Origin: Hetaerina americana
Lineage: Eukaryota; Arthropoda; Insecta; Odonata; Calopterygidae
DNA length: 64,000 bases
Assembly (NCBI GenBank): GCA_022747635.1
Contig: JAKTNV010000078.1
Coordinates: 186,001-250,000, forward strand
Direction: 5' to 3'
Both the position numbers and the translations under genes were made by a program. Of the stretch, positions 37,880-50,559 are shown in pieces. Position 1 is the stretch's first letter. Every line of letters starts with the position of its first letter. The notes under the pieces are model-generated. The model saw nothing but the letters and a program-made list of their open reading frames with translations, ran no database searches and had not been told where the DNA came from.

Positions 37880-38260
37880 ACGACTGAGATGGCTCTTCCG
37901 CGAAAGGCATTTTATTTTCCCGGGCAACGGATTCTGCTTCGCGGGAGTAGCAAGAAGTGTTCTCTTCCTCCAGACTCAATTTACCGTCTCCTCTCCTCTC
38001 CATCAGCCCCTTTTTGCTCTCACTCGCTCTCCCTCTCATTTCCTCCCTCGAACCCGCACAATTTTTTTGTAAGTCTCCCGAGATCATCCCGCAGATTGAT
38101 TCTTCGTTTCACATCCGCCAACACGATTCACGTGTAACATCTCCATCCCTCCTCGACGACGAAAAAATTTTCATTTTCACGCGTTTAGGCCCTCTTTTAA
38201 TAATCGCTTCGTGCGACTTTTCATTTGGTTTTACACTACATTTACCTGTGTTTGGATAAT
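37880..38260. other. GC-richer, C/T-rich island
   Basis: A pyrimidine-biased block with some CpG. Overlapping plus frames of 82-100 codons are Ser/Pro-rich and unrecognised. Confidence 0.35.
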
Positions 38261-38264
38261 GAAC

Positions 38265-40780
38265 GAGCGACTTTCAGTGCTTCCGTATATCATTAATCTA
38301 ACCACGCAAGCCCCGAGTTATTAGTCTGATATGTCTCGGTTCTTCCAAAAGTCTTTGATTCATTATTAATCATAATATGTAACCCCTACCTCTTGAATTA
38401 GAGTTTTTAGTGTTTTATTTCATTTATTGGCTGAAATCAATCTCAGCAAAATTGAATTAAAATCTTCGTGATACAATTAATGCACTGAGCATCGTAACGT
38501 AGGCGTATATGCTTGCCTTTCACCACGAGAAGAAGCGTTGTTCACTACGGGAAGGAAATAATATCATTTAATGGCGATAAATAATTCTAAATATGGTTTG
38601 GTATAAGGTAGTTGAAAGGTTAATAAAAATTATTTTTAAAAATTATGCCGCAATCTCTATGAATTTTCTAAAAGATAAAGTTAAAGCTCTCCGTTTTTTG
38701 GTATAATTTCATTAATATAACTGCCACAGTATCAAAGTAAAGTACATTCAATTTCTTGTTTTTAACTGAATTAGTTTAATTAAGTTCTTTACATCTATAA
38801 ATAAAATATATAAATCATAAAGAGATTCCCAGAATGTGAGATTCGAACGTATGCAATGCACCCTTTCCATTAATCCAAATCAAAATGAGAGACCTCTTCC
38901 TCGTTTTCTCAAATTATTAGTCGAGAATTTCGTTTCACTTAGAATGTATTGTTTATCAAGAATAGAACCGCACCTAAAATTTCCCAAACAGAATTTCCTA
39001 GTTTCCAAATTTCGCATAGGTTGTTTTATTATTTGCACTTTTAAAAAAATGAACTCTGCTATTTTCAGTGTTAAACTTATACTTACGGAGAACAAAGGCC
39101 AACTTATGCATTGAAATGTGTAAACAAGTATTTTTCCTGAAATATAAGGTAAAAAATGCGGCTGCATATTATTCCTGAAAAATTGTGTATGCACGCCAAT
39201 TTGTGGAAAAATACGTTACGGCATGTTCAAGTTTGTGCTTTTGAAGACATTACCTTTTTTTCAAGCCTTAAACTTACCTTATACTCCAAAAATTTGCGAA
39301 TTCTATTTTAGCGCTCGAATGAATCTCTATAGTTCATGAAATAGCAACATGAACTGATCGAGTTTTAAATAATTCAACAGCAATGAATTCCAGTATATTT
39401 TTCCAGATAGTGGATTTCCAGTCACGAGCTTAACCTTCGTAAATCTGAATCGAGTACTTCTTTGCGCATGCTTCTACACGCAAGATGTGCAGAGCATAAA
39501 CAGTTGACGTTCAAAATATCACAAAAGATCGCTATGCTTGCGTGACCCCTTATTGCTTTGCCGGAAGAGTAGGCTCGTTCCGACATCATGTAACTCCTCC
39601 CTCTCACTCCCGTCCTACTTCCGTCTCACGGGAGGTAATGACTTCAGCTGTTGATGCCTCCTGGATGATGATGAACCATGTAATGATCATAAAAAATCTG
39701 TGAAGCGAAGTCAAGACTAATCTCCCCACTTCACCATTGCTCGCAACAGCATTTTTAACGTCTACGGAAAGGCTGAAAAGTGTTTATTTTCGGAGGAATC
39801 CCAGGGCTACGAGAACGGGTTGTAATATAATACGAGCTTAAAAAAACACGAGTTCAGATACACCAACCACAGAGTGAAGATATTTGAAACTAAGTAAAAT
39901 TATGACTATATACATATTTCTGTTTACAATGACAGCCACAGCTCAATCGTTACTCGTTCAAACAAAATGTCTTCTGAAAGTAGCAAAGAGCAAAGCCAGA
40001 TACTGCTGTAACATGTGATGTACACTAATTGCCTACGAAAAGTTCCGAGTTCATAGAATTATTTCATCAACAGTGTGTAAGTGCATTTAGATTATTCATC
40101 AAGATTACTTTAAAACAGTTTTCCTCATGGTAGGTGAAACCTCGTTACAGACCACATGACTCTGAAGAGTGGAAAGCCTCAGAAATATTGAAAAATATGT
40201 TCAAGTCATTTTAAAAGAAGGTAGACTGACTTCGGGGAATGGCGTGGTCCGGACATTACCCAAAAGTATTATGGAGGGAGGGTGGACACTATTTTTTTTA
40301 ATTTCAGCAGTGACACATTAAATGCGTATCTACTCTTCAACTAGGTATACATCAAAGGAATATCATATAAAGTAATTTGAAACTAGAGCACTTTTTGAAC
40401 TTCCCACTGATCCGCCACTTTTTCGACTTACTCGCACGCTAAACTTTCCAGACCTTTGCATTCATTATGGATGCTGGAGGAATTATAGAGCACAAAAAAA
40501 TTAAATTCGTAGTACTTAGGATTATTTGCACGTTTCCATTTACATCCCCCAGTGATTGAGTCCACTCCACTAAATGAAGGGAACTTCCAGCGCTAAGCCA
40601 CATTTTTTTTACTATAAATAATATTTTACCCACGTCCTAAGAAATTACAATGCGGGCTTAATTGCTATTATAAACGAATTACAGAGTCACAACACATTTC
40701 GAAATTAATTGCTAAGACGAAAAAAGGACTCTCAATAATATGGTAAAGATCGTTCTTCCATCTTCCCTTAGAAATGCCTT
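38265..40780. other. AT-rich sequence, no gene seen
   Basis: Overlapping frames at 38836-39194 on both strands have no recognised content. A slightly GC-richer stretch lies at about 39420-39660. Confidence 0.45.
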
Positions 40781-40784
40781 CATT

Positions 40785-41190
40785 GTCTATGCACCCCGCC
40801 ACTGACACACATTTCGCCCACGAGTTCCTTCATTTCCCGCGATTGTTGCTTTAGCGGAGCGTGGGAAGGGAAAAGGAAGATGCGACAAGCTCGCTCCGAA
40901 CGGAATGCGCGCCCGTAGTTTCACGTCCCACTGCGTTTGGGAGCGAACCTGGAAGAGATGGGGTCCCTGGGAGCCGCCGGTTGGGGTATCAATCATGAAT
41001 GCCCGTCATTCGTCACAGTGGAGAGTAGCAACCGAAAGAATACTCTCGAGAGAGGGCACCAACTGGGCAAAGGACCGATCCACAAATCAATAATCAAAGG
41101 GAACGGCTCTTTGGAGCACACTAAGCGCTTCTTTGGGAGTCAACGACTCAAGTGGAAATATTTTGCCAGGGGTGAGAAGAGGTAAACCGT
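40785..41190. other. GC- and CpG-richer island
   Basis: Mixed-composition block, less strand-biased than the others. The frame at 40937-41185 (82 codons) is unrecognised. Confidence 0.35.
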
Positions 41191-41194
41191 TGCC

Positions 41195-43675
41195 TTAATT
41201 GTATTTATTTAGCACATTAAAGAATAAGCACTTAACATAAAAAATATGAGGAAGAACGTTCCATGAAAACTCATACGATGTAATATCCGCCCATCGATAT
41301 ATATTCAAGTAAATCGTTGCGGCAAAGGGAAAAGTGGAGCACAGCGGTTCACACAAATACGTTTAGCTCCTGCTTATTAAATTCCTTTAAATTAAAATCC
41401 TTCTCCTAAGTAATGGTGCAGTCAAACGTACCTACACTCAACACAATGGCTCCTCCGTTGAAGGATCTGATTAAAATATTATTGCGTTTGATGCATTACT
41501 TAATGTAATTTCTGCTAAATAATATAATAATTATTGACAAACACTAATAATTTCCGTATAATAATTGTTGAAAAATGAAGGGTAACGCCCCCTAAAAAAT
41601 TAGAATTTAAATTCTTTTGTTTACGAGTTGTTAAAGCAGAGTAATCTTGCTCATTTTCCAAGCTGGAAATGAGAGTTTTTCAAGTATCATGAAACAAATA
41701 TTATTAATAAGGATTGCATTCACTTGATTGAACTGAAATGGATACGACTCTCCCTCAACGAGCCTACCAAATGAATAGTGCTATCATCGTTAACTGATTG
41801 ATCAGTAAATATTGAAGGATCAGTAATCACTGATTCCAACTAACTTATAAAGACATGGATCTGAACACGTGTACGATATGTTATGTGTAGCATCGGAGTA
41901 TGCGACTGTCTCCGTGCACCCAGATCCGCACATGTAATTTTGTAATAACTGTACCATAATACCATGAATTGACTACAATACATATTGCGTAGATATTCGT
42001 CTATATTCTCTCAACCAATGTTAAGAATTTTCAGTTTACTTGAAATAAATTTGAATCTATATTACCATGTCTATCCTCAATAAACACCTCTATGCAATTA
42101 TTAGCCGATAATCGTATTCGCACAAGGCTCACTGTCCCAGCATTTACCGAGACCAAATTATTTTCTCATAGATTTTTTCTTCGTTCTATGAGCTGATAGT
42201 TTTCTCTGTTACTCCATTTCTATAGCATCAAACTTTTTGTGGGTAGGGGACTGTGAAAACAATTTCAATTTTTTTCCAAGTAATCTGTGAAACAGTAGGT
42301 ACTAAAAGCCGAAAATATCTCCGAATAATTGCTCGTCAAATCAGGCTTTAAGAGGGGCCAGAAACTCACGTAAAAACGGATGACAGCGGCGTTCCAAAAT
42401 TATACGCGAAATCTTTAAAAATGTAAAATACACAAGAAGGAACAATCATATAAACGTGTAAATGTAAACTTGACACAAAACCAGACGATGCTTCCACTTT
42501 CTACCATGACTTGTAACAAAGAGTAATGAAGGTGTTTGAGAACAGTTTAACGCGATCCTTCACGTCCCATCTTCCTTAAATTCCTTGAGAAAGCTGTCCT
42601 GTATGGGCATCATGTCTTTGGTGACTTGGCTTACGCAAGGGCACCGTATTTCGTCTGTTCCGTTCCTTGCGGGTCACGAAGTTTAGCGGAGGCTGAGACG
42701 TGAATGCGTGATGCGTGAGAGCGAAAAAATGCGAAGGAACGTGTCTCAAGTGGCCAGATACCAAGAGTTCATGACACGGCCCGCTAGAATCTATTTTAAG
42801 GACCAACTGAAGCACTTAGAGACATAGGTTTCGGAAAAACCTTTTGCCAGCAGTCTCACTTATACTAGCTAATAACTACTGAGGTCCATCTCGCCACGTT
42901 TCACCCCACCGATTTCAGTAAAGGGTCCAATCTACGGCGATAAATATGACAGTTTCAATTAAAGTTGAATTTTTGGCATAAATTTTCGAGTGTAAAAATT
43001 TTCTTTTCGGAAACATAATTGGTATATGAAGCCATCAATTCTTTTTGTACATACTCTTAATTCTGAAGTGCTCAGTTTTTCAGAGAATAAGGCTGTTTAT
43101 AATACAATAGATTCGCTTCATGTGCACAATATTTTGAACATTTAATTAGTGTATTCGTCTAATATACTATGAGATGCATTGAGAAAATATTGATTGTAAG
43201 AAGACAATATTCCAAGTTTTTCATCATATGTAATACTGCCACAACATAGGCGTGAAACGCCAAAGCGGAAAAACGGACTGTCTTATGCTTACATATTTGT
43301 TTTTCATTTTGATTATACGTAGCGAGTATTTTCAATGTGTCGCTCCCATCGAAAAGGCTTCGTATGTATACGAAAGCAAATACATTCCTAAAGAAAACGG
43401 GTTATGACATTTTTTCGCTTCTGCTTATCTTATTAATATCATTCTACCATTTGTTATAAGATTAGTACTTGGGTCGGTCCCACTCCATAAATCTAAAAAA
43501 TACCAATGGTTTTATTCGACTATTTTATTATATCAGATGACCATGCATAATGGAACGGCTCAAGTTTTTATACGGACTGTGTTGGCAGATTTCAAGGCTG
43601 CTATAGATTGAGTTTACATTTCATATATTACTAATCACCCACCTTTTTTTATTAAAATGAAAATGGTGGCCAATC
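41195..43675. other. AT-rich sequence, no gene seen
   Basis: A somewhat GC-richer stretch at 42560-42800 gives a 79-codon minus frame without recognisable content. Confidence 0.45.
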
Positions 43676-43677
43676 TC

Positions 43678-44075
43678 TCCCACATTACCTTCGGTATTGC
43701 TAGTATATGGAAGCTACTGGTATATTAGATGCTAACAAATTCAGTTTGACTGCTGAATTAGATCGTGAGCAGTGAAGAGAACCTACCCTTGAAAATCGAT
43801 GTAATGAAAAAAAGAGTAAGCTAGATCATTAGGGGAACTATGCTTGGAATTACCATGGAGCGAAGGTTAAATTACAGAAAAAATCTATGGTATAAATGTG
43901 AAGGAGGTCTCTTTAGTGATGATGCTGAATTTTTAATATTAGTCCCATCTTACTGTAGGAGAGATCATACAAATAAGATTAGAGAGACCAAGCGTAGAAC
44001 CGACAGATTTAAGATTTCATTTTTCTAGCAAGCGACAAGGGATTAGAATAATTTCAGACGCTAACGCGAGGAATA
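43678..44075 (+). pseudogene. LINE reverse-transcriptase C-terminal fragment, copy 2 of the 13.1-kb family
   Basis: The sequence follows copy 1 (13124-13690) base for base over long stretches. It starts at SHITFGIASIW (43682-43714, matching RPHLEYAASIW), has a short inserted or scrambled stretch, then runs on with RRLNYRKNLWYKCEGGLF and KRRTDRFKISFF (43855-44028). Frame changes and stops before 43840 and after 44028 exclude function. The 3' part carries fewer lesions than copy 1, with an open frame at 43840-44028. Both copies lie in the same orientation and lack the reverse-transcriptase core. Confidence 0.7.
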
Positions 44076-44079
44076 TAAT

Positions 44080-44955
44080 TTTATAAGTTTTAAGTAAATT
44101 AGAATGTTATCATTTGTTCTAGTTCTAATTTTATTATTCACTATGTCACAAGAGGCTCGTCTCGCATTTTTAGATTAAATACTCATTTCGCTTAGATGCC
44201 GTATTGCATGCTGCTGTAGTTGATCGCCTCCATGATTTGAAATAATTTACCTCATTTGTATTGATAGCTAGCAATTAAGGAAAGCAAGGGTCCCAAGCTT
44301 ATGGAAAACTTGCTAAAGATGGCGCATGCCTGGAGCGGAATTACCCCAGGTCACCCACTATAGTGGCAGGGAACATATAGTACACAGAGATAAATGAACT
44401 CTATTGGTAGATGTACTTAAGCCACAGACACTCAAGTAGACCATACAAATATTAAAATTGGTCGACATTTATGATTTCCCTGGCATCCTCATGTTCCATT
44501 TTCATCCAGGAGTGTGAGATTAAGATACTTTTATACGCTTTCAATCTTCCGCATCAAAAAACGCAAATTCGTTTAATTCCGCGTAATACCAATACTTTCT
44601 CCTCAGCATTTACATGCCAACAAATATCTTCGTTTATTTTAAAATCTTATTCAAACAAGCTGTCACAATATAAAAACTATCCTCATTTTTATAGTGTGTG
44701 ATTCTGCTCATCTTACCAGAAAATTTGTAAAATATGTTAGAATAGACGTAGGGAACTACTGCTCACGCTAAGTGTGCCACATCTGTTTAAAATTCAGATA
44801 AGCAACGAAGAATTCTACAAGTTTTAACCCTTAAAAGACCTATAGTGAATAAATACGTTTATTTAGGATTATCTGCATTATTCGATTTATTTTATATATT
44901 TATTGGTGAGTAAAAATTCAGAAAAACGTATGAAAATGCATGCCTGATATTGGAT
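44080..44955. other. AT-rich sequence between LINE body and LINE-like tail
   Basis: In copy 1 only about 90 bases separate the coding end from the 3' tail. Here about 880 bases intervene, so this may be a later insertion or simply unrelated sequence. No gene was recognised. Confidence 0.35.
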
Positions 44956-44957
44956 CG

Positions 44958-45013
44958 CCCCCTGTCACACACACTAGCAGTGTCTAGCAAGGTACCTCGT
45001 GGATGTAGATGTA
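44958..45013 (+). repeat. LINE 3' end with GATGTA tail
   Basis: CCCCTGTCACACACACTAGC...GTGTCTAGCAAGG corresponds to the copy 1 3' end (CCCGCCACACACGCTGGCGATGGCTTGCAGG) and is followed by GTGGATGTAGATGTA, a short hexamer-type tail as in CR1-like LINEs. Confidence 0.5.
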
Positions 45014-45014
45014 T

Positions 45015-45390
45015 CTTGCAACGGATGGCGATTTTCTATTGGGCTATAAATCATCTAGTTTTCATAATATATAAAAAAATACTCTTGACTGAAAATTCAA
45101 CTTTTATAGACTATTTCTACCTTCTATAATGGAAACAATAGAATTGCTAAATTATTTAAGACTTGACTACTTCCGATACTCTTAAACAACACATGAGCTC
45201 CTTAGTTTATAAAAGTAATTCACACTATAAGTGCAACTTTCGTACACGACAAATATTTTTGGTTTTCTCAATTGACTAAAATTATTATCTATTTTCAGAC
45301 TATTTCAACCACAAAACACTGATTAAACGGTGGAATACTTTTTTCACGGAAAGTTAACCGACCAGACTATCATATGGAGAACTTACAATA
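45015..45390. other. AT-rich sequence, no gene seen
   Basis: Nothing recognised. Confidence 0.5.
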
Positions 45391-45394
45391 GTCG

Positions 45395-45760
45395 ATTAAT
45401 CTTCGGCTTTTTCTGCCTCGGACGCGGTCCTTTCCGCTGGCGTAATTTGCACACCGCCTGCGTAAGGAAAAGGTCTCCCTCGGCGTAATGGAAGAAGGGA
45501 AGTGTGAATGCGTGTCTGAAGGAGGGTACGTGATCGGAGGGGAATGAGGGAGGATGGGGAGGGCCGGAGGGTAGAATGGAGTGGATTACGGAATGAGAGG
45601 ATGGTGGAGGGGAAGTGGCTGGGAGACAAAATACATGGCGTGAGAGCTGGTGCAATGGATGGAGATAATGTGCGAGAATGACAGTAGTGCCCGCGTGTGG
45701 ATGAGCGCGTATCATGGGAAAGATGGTGATGATATCGAATCAAGATGGTCCATTAATGTT
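45395..45760. other. Purine-rich, GC-rich island
   Basis: G/A-rich plus strand (45480-45640 most strongly). The minus frames of 110 and 115 codons (His/Ser/Pro-rich) are compositional. Confidence 0.4.
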
Positions 45761-45764
45761 TTCG

Positions 45765-46555
45765 GTCGGACTATTTTGTTATGACTGATTCAGAAAACAT
45801 TCTTCTGGTCCTAATTGGTCGTACCAAAAAATATTTTAAGGGCGAATTATTATTAATCAAGACTAGAATAAAGTATCACACCATTCATAATTTAACGCAA
45901 CAAGATTTTTATCGATGGGTCAGACTAACGCGCAAGTTAGTGCACAGGTTTCCCACTTTTTCGGCTTCCCTATGTTTCGGCCAAAGGAGGAGGAATGAGA
46001 TAATGTTGGAATAACTACTTCGGTTTCATATGGAAAATTTCCTTGATGTGTAGTAAACCGTGACACCTTAGACCTTCTGGAATCCGTTCGTTACACGTGC
46101 CGATGTAGGGCGTTTGCCATCACGCATTCATGAATAGCAAAATCAACGGCCATGCACCTCATTCATTATTCACTACGATAGCTCATTTTAGAGAGCAACT
46201 GTTGAAAAGGGAGAACCAATAGAGCGATACTAGAAGCCAGACTAATGAATAAAATACTATATATTCTGAAGCGAAAAATTTACTATGCACAAGTCTACAC
46301 GTTACAAATGAAATACAATTATCTACTCACAATCATACCATCTAGAAACCGCAATTATTGGTTACATTATTTTCGTTTATTATTATTCATTATCTTTGGC
46401 TGTAATGTTTTATTTGAAACTTGGAGATGGAGCTGAATTTAAATTCCTGCAAGGTGGAGGAGGCAAATAGATAGATATGCTAGCAAACTTATGCAATGTC
46501 GTCAATTCACTCACTCCGATTCTTAAATCCACTCTGAGGAGAAAGGAAAGAATAA
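45765..46555. other. AT-rich sequence, no gene seen
   Basis: The frame at 45781-46014 (77 codons) has mixed composition but no recognised similarity and no clear splice context. Confidence 0.4.
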
Positions 46556-46559
46556 TGAA

Positions 46560-47430
46560 AAATTATACCACAACCGGAAGAGTGGAATAAGAGGAGGTAC
46601 ACACGTGACCGAAGTGCCACTCGAGGAGGAGGGATTGGAGATCGGGAGTGGAAAGAAGTGGGTGGAAAGGGAGACGGGACGGGAGGGAGGGGGATGGGCA
46701 ATCTTGCCGAAGGCGCCACAGGAATCTTTAGCCTTACGCGGCACTCGAGGCGAAGATTCAATCTGCACGAAGGTTGTCCGAATATAAATAAAGGAAAGAG
46801 GACCGTAGATGTGAGAGTTAGGGACGAGGCGAGAATGCAGGCGGAATGGGAGAGGACGCGGAAAAAAAGGGCCGGCGAACCCCCGCGGTTCCTTTTCATG
46901 CCCCGGCCGGCGTCCACCACGAAATCCCCTCCCTCCCCATCTCGGAAGCCGATGCGTTCTGCAATGCAAAACGAAAGAGGGCTGGGGACGTCTCATCCTC
47001 TTGATCCGACAAGGATATAGCCGCCTTTCAGGGAACGGAATGGTTCCATCTTCATCTCGCCCACGTGAGTGACTTGCGCCGAGATGCGATTACCTCGGCA
47101 ATGGCCCGATCGTCTGCCGGAAGAACGCTAGCTCCCCCTTGCCTTTTCCTTTCCGCCGAGGCTCACCTCCCGCCTATTCTACCCATGGCATCACGGACCT
47201 CCACCCCACCACGACGCATTCGAAGAGACACACGCGGAATCATTGCGACGTTGTCTCTTCTCCTCCGCCTTCCTCCTTCTCCGTCAATGTCCGCGCGTCC
47301 GAGTGGGAATCGTCCGGGCGGTCACTTCCCCGTTTTGTCTCTCTCTCTTTCTCTCCCTCTGCCTTTCACTCTTCGGCCAGGAAGTCAGTCAGAGAAACAC
47401 CGCTCGTCATAAGGGAATAAAAATACCAGT
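46560..47430. other. Large GC- and CpG-rich island
   Basis: One of the two largest islands: G/A-rich at 46590-46720, CpG-rich at 46830-47130, C/T-rich at 47140-47390. Frames of 93-157 codons overlap on both strands and none shows a domain. A CpG-rich promoter for a gene outside the visible coding sequence is possible. Confidence 0.4.
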
Positions 47431-47434
47431 CGAG

Positions 47435-48300
47435 ATCTTTATCGGTGGATATTAATCTTATGCTAAATATACCTAACGGTGCCAGTCCGACAGGAGTCCC
47501 GGAACAAAACTATTCAGGGAAACCTATTAAATGCGAGACCAGACGTAGACGTAGCGAATTCCGACTGTGGTAACAAATTAGATTATCATGAATTCTCTAA
47601 TAGCCTTCATTCAATTATTCGCAGCCGCGTAATCGGTAATTTCGGCGCGTAAAGTTTCAAGAATGTTCCCGCCCTTGAGGTTCCGCGCATTACCATGACG
47701 TGAATGTGGGAATGTGGTGATACAGGTACCTGTATATCAAAATTTTCCTTGATATGATCTTACATATATATCTTACGCTCTACGGTAAGCAAGCGATTTG
47801 TTTGTTTTCCGTAGGCTCAAAAGGAATGTTTTTGACACTTCAACCAAAAAGGTATTATTATTCACGTTCTAAATTATTTGTAAAATGTTTATTTTCGAAA
47901 AAATACCAATCGTCCATTTTTTTGACTTAGACATATGTTGTTGCCAAATGTCTTAGGCTGACGGAGTTCAAGGAAGAAGGAATTTATTTTTCTAAATTCC
48001 GAATATTTAATTTTTTCCTGATACATGCCGTACTTATTTTCTCTGTGCAGCGGTTCTTAACTGTAATTACATTTAAGCATGGCATAAACTGGTCCCTAAG
48101 GATTTGATCGGGTGATTTTTACTGAGAAATAAGTATCAAACAAAGAGTATCAAGGAATTATTCGGAATTCGGCCCTCGGAGAAGGCCGAAAGCTCAACAA
48201 TCTAAAATGTGAGCGTCCTTTTAAGTGTCACTATTTTATTTGTGCTCTATTGTGCCGTCCAAATATTATACTGCTCGTAGGTTTCTATATCATCGATATA
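47435..48300. other. AT-rich sequence, no gene seen
   Basis: Nothing recognised before the TA arrays. Confidence 0.5.
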
Positions 48301-48327
48301 GAATATATATATATGCACATATATCTG

Positions 48328-48333
<6 letters not shown>

Positions 48334-48391
<58 letters not shown>
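48334..48391. repeat. (TA)n microsatellite
   Basis: Uninterrupted TA array, preceded by an imperfect TA/CA-rich stretch from 48301. Confidence 0.95.
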
Positions 48392-48399
<8 letters not shown>

Positions 48400-48447
48400 T
48401 GATACTTTTTTGAAAGTCTGAGGGAAGTTCAGTTCTGTCCCTCTCTT

Positions 48448-48485
48448 CCTTGATAAAGGTGGTCACGACCACCGAAAATTAGAAA
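48448..48485 (+). repeat. Penelope-like stem-loop, weak hammerhead resemblance
   Basis: CUUGAUAA, then an extra A, a 7-bp stem GGUGGUC/GACCACC with a 2-base loop (48458-48473), then GAAAAUUAG. The order matches the other ribozyme-like repeats in the window, but the CUGANGA box is damaged and no clear stem III or cleavage site remains. It lies between two TA arrays. Confidence 0.35.
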
Positions 48486-48554
48486 AATAGTGATTCTCTT
48501 TTTTGTGTGTTTCTGTGCGTTTTTGTCTGTGTCCAATGGTGCTAAGTGTTATAC

Positions 48555-48555
<1 letters not shown>

Positions 48556-48620
<65 letters not shown>

Positions 48621-48650
48621 TTATATATTTATTTATATATATATATATAA
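48556..48650. repeat. (TA)n microsatellite
   Basis: Pure TA to about 48614, then interrupted TA/TTA repeats to about 48650. Confidence 0.95.
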
Positions 48651-48793
48651 GATATAAGTTATTGCGTAATCCCACAAATCCCGCATCAGGGGTCGACCAA
48701 TTAATAACAATACAAGACAAATTATTCATGGCACAACAAGTTTGAAAAAAGAAGCGATTAATCGTTGACCTAGCTGTCTCCCACCGAAGTCTA

Positions 48794-50086
48794 CGAGGGC
48801 AATCCCAGAAGTACCCGACCCAACGAAGAAAAAACAATAATTGTAGAAAAAATATATTTATTTTTCAACATAATCTCCTTTCAGTTCCATATATTTTTCC
48901 TAGCGATGTTCAATAAGTTCGATACCATTTTTATAAAAAGAACTGTCTTTCTCCTCAGAATAGCCATTAACTGCCGACATCACTTTTTCACGGTTGGAAA
49001 TTATTTTATCACTGAACCATTTCTTCAAGTTTGCGAACAGAAAATAATCCGAGGGGGATAAATCTGGCGAGTAGGGTGCATGAAGTAGCAATTTAAACTT
49101 GAATTCATGATTTTGGCGATTTCAATAACGGATTTATGAGATGGTGCATTGTCTTGATGAAACAACACTTTCTTCATAGCCAAATGCGGCCACTTTTGCT
49201 TGATTTCTTCGCTCAAACGTTGCAATAAGTTTGCATTATACTCGCCGTTGATAGTTATTCCTTTTTCAAGATAGTCAATGAAAATAATCTCACGGGAATC
49301 CCAAAAAAACGACGCTAAGACCTTGCCTGCAGATGAGATGGTCTTTGCCTTCTTTGGAGAGGGTTCTCCCTTTTGAATCCATTGTTTTGATTGTTCTTTT
49401 GTATCGGGTATGAAGTAATGGACTCAGGTTTCATCCATGGCTGTGAAACGGCGCAAAAATTTTGCTATGTCGCTGTGTAATTTTGCTAAACACTCAATTG
49501 AAACATCTTCACTACACTGGCCTTGCTCGAGTGTGAGCAAACGCGGCATCCATCTTGCACACAGATTTCTCATGTCCAATTTCCAGTTAATATGCAATAT
49601 ACCGCAGTTTTTTAAATGCCCACTGTGTCTGCTATCTCGCGCACTTCCAATCGACGATCATTCAGTATTAATTTGTGAATTTCCTTCATCGTTTCTGGAG
49701 TTGTCATCTCATTTGGTCGACCAATACGATGCTCGTCTTGACAGCTCTTACGGCCTCATTTAAACTCTGCCACCCAATATTTCACTGCTGTTTTAAGGAA
49801 GGAGCAGACTCACCAAGAATAGAATCCACTTCAGCTTTTATATTGGTTGGGCTGAGGCCTCTCAAATAAAAGCATTGTATCAAATAACGATGACCAATTT
49901 TCTCCATCTTCACAAATTCACTAAAAACGTTCAGTATTGATGGTGGCCAAAAAAATATTAAACAACGTAGCGTCTTCAAAACTGAAACATATGCTTTAGA
50001 GGTTGTGTAATGTTTTATACAGTGATATTTTTCAAACAACTGCCGCCATCTTTAGGTCAGGCAGGGTACTTATGGGACCACCCTCG
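48794..50086 (-). mobile_element. Full-length but decayed mariner element
   Basis: Left end CGAGGGCAATCCCAGAAGTA (48794) and right end, read on the minus strand, CGAGGGTGGTCCCATAAGTA (from 50086) form imperfect inverted repeats. A TA flanks each side (48792-48793, 50087-50088). The length of 1293 bp is the normal mariner size. The transposase lies on the minus strand and fills the element, leaving untranslated ends of roughly 100-180 bp. The two ends differ at several positions, as in an old copy. Confidence 0.9.
48900..49907 (-). pseudogene. Mariner transposase, all regions present but broken
   Basis: The start ATG is at 49905-49907 (MEKIGHRYLIQCFYLRG). The DNA-binding region follows (AVKYWVAEFK, HRIGRPNEM, NDRRLEVREIADTVGI), then the catalytic domain: first aspartate in MDET near 49430, second in LFHQDNAPSHK near 49150, third in YSPDLSPSDYF near 49050. 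About 33 residues separate the second and third once a small frameshift is allowed for, as in the DD34D class. The frame ends at the TAG at 48900. The total span, about 336 codons, matches the family. Lesions include a stop near 49750 in the DNA-binding region, another near 49620, a TGA exactly where MDET is normally followed by Trp (49424-49426), and frame changes near 49100 and in the first third. It cannot work as it stands. Confidence 0.85.
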
Positions 50087-50089
50087 TAT

Positions 50090-50550
50090 TAGGGTGAAAA
50101 AAAGTAATCTTTGAGAACCGCTTTTTATCAATACATCACACGCCTTCAGTCCAATTTGTTACTATTCCATTTTTACCTCCCAACAAGCGCATTGTTTAGA
50201 AAAAAGGAAAATAATAAGGCAAATCCTTAGTCTTCTTTAGCTTGAAATATAATTATATACCTCCATTATATATTATTGACAATAATGTGTACATTCCCCA
50301 CGAAGGTTGGATAACTTGCTACTGAGGCGTCCACCTTTCGAGAAAATGTGTATCAATACATATTTACTATATTCCCTAACAGAGGGTACGGATTTCCCTC
50401 AATGTTATTCTCTTTCGTTTACCTGGTCATCTCAAGAGCGCGGACTGGGGTGGTTTATCTACTGAATCATCTCAACCTGCTCAATACCGGTGTGTCCTGT
50501 ATGAAATTGAATCACCCGGTCCCAGAAGACGAGGGGCTATTGCGATACAG
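50090..50550. other. AT-rich sequence, no gene seen
   Basis: Nothing recognised. Confidence 0.45.
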
Positions 50551-50559
50551 GAGGGACGT

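Noticed and set aside
46507..47420. Overlapping frames of up to 157 codons on both strands
   Set aside because: They coincide with GC-rich islands, are Pro/Ser/Arg/Gly-rich, overlap each other on both strands and match no domain.
49437..49869. Plus-strand frames of 108 and 64 codons
   Set aside because: They are antisense to the mariner transposase at 48900-49907.
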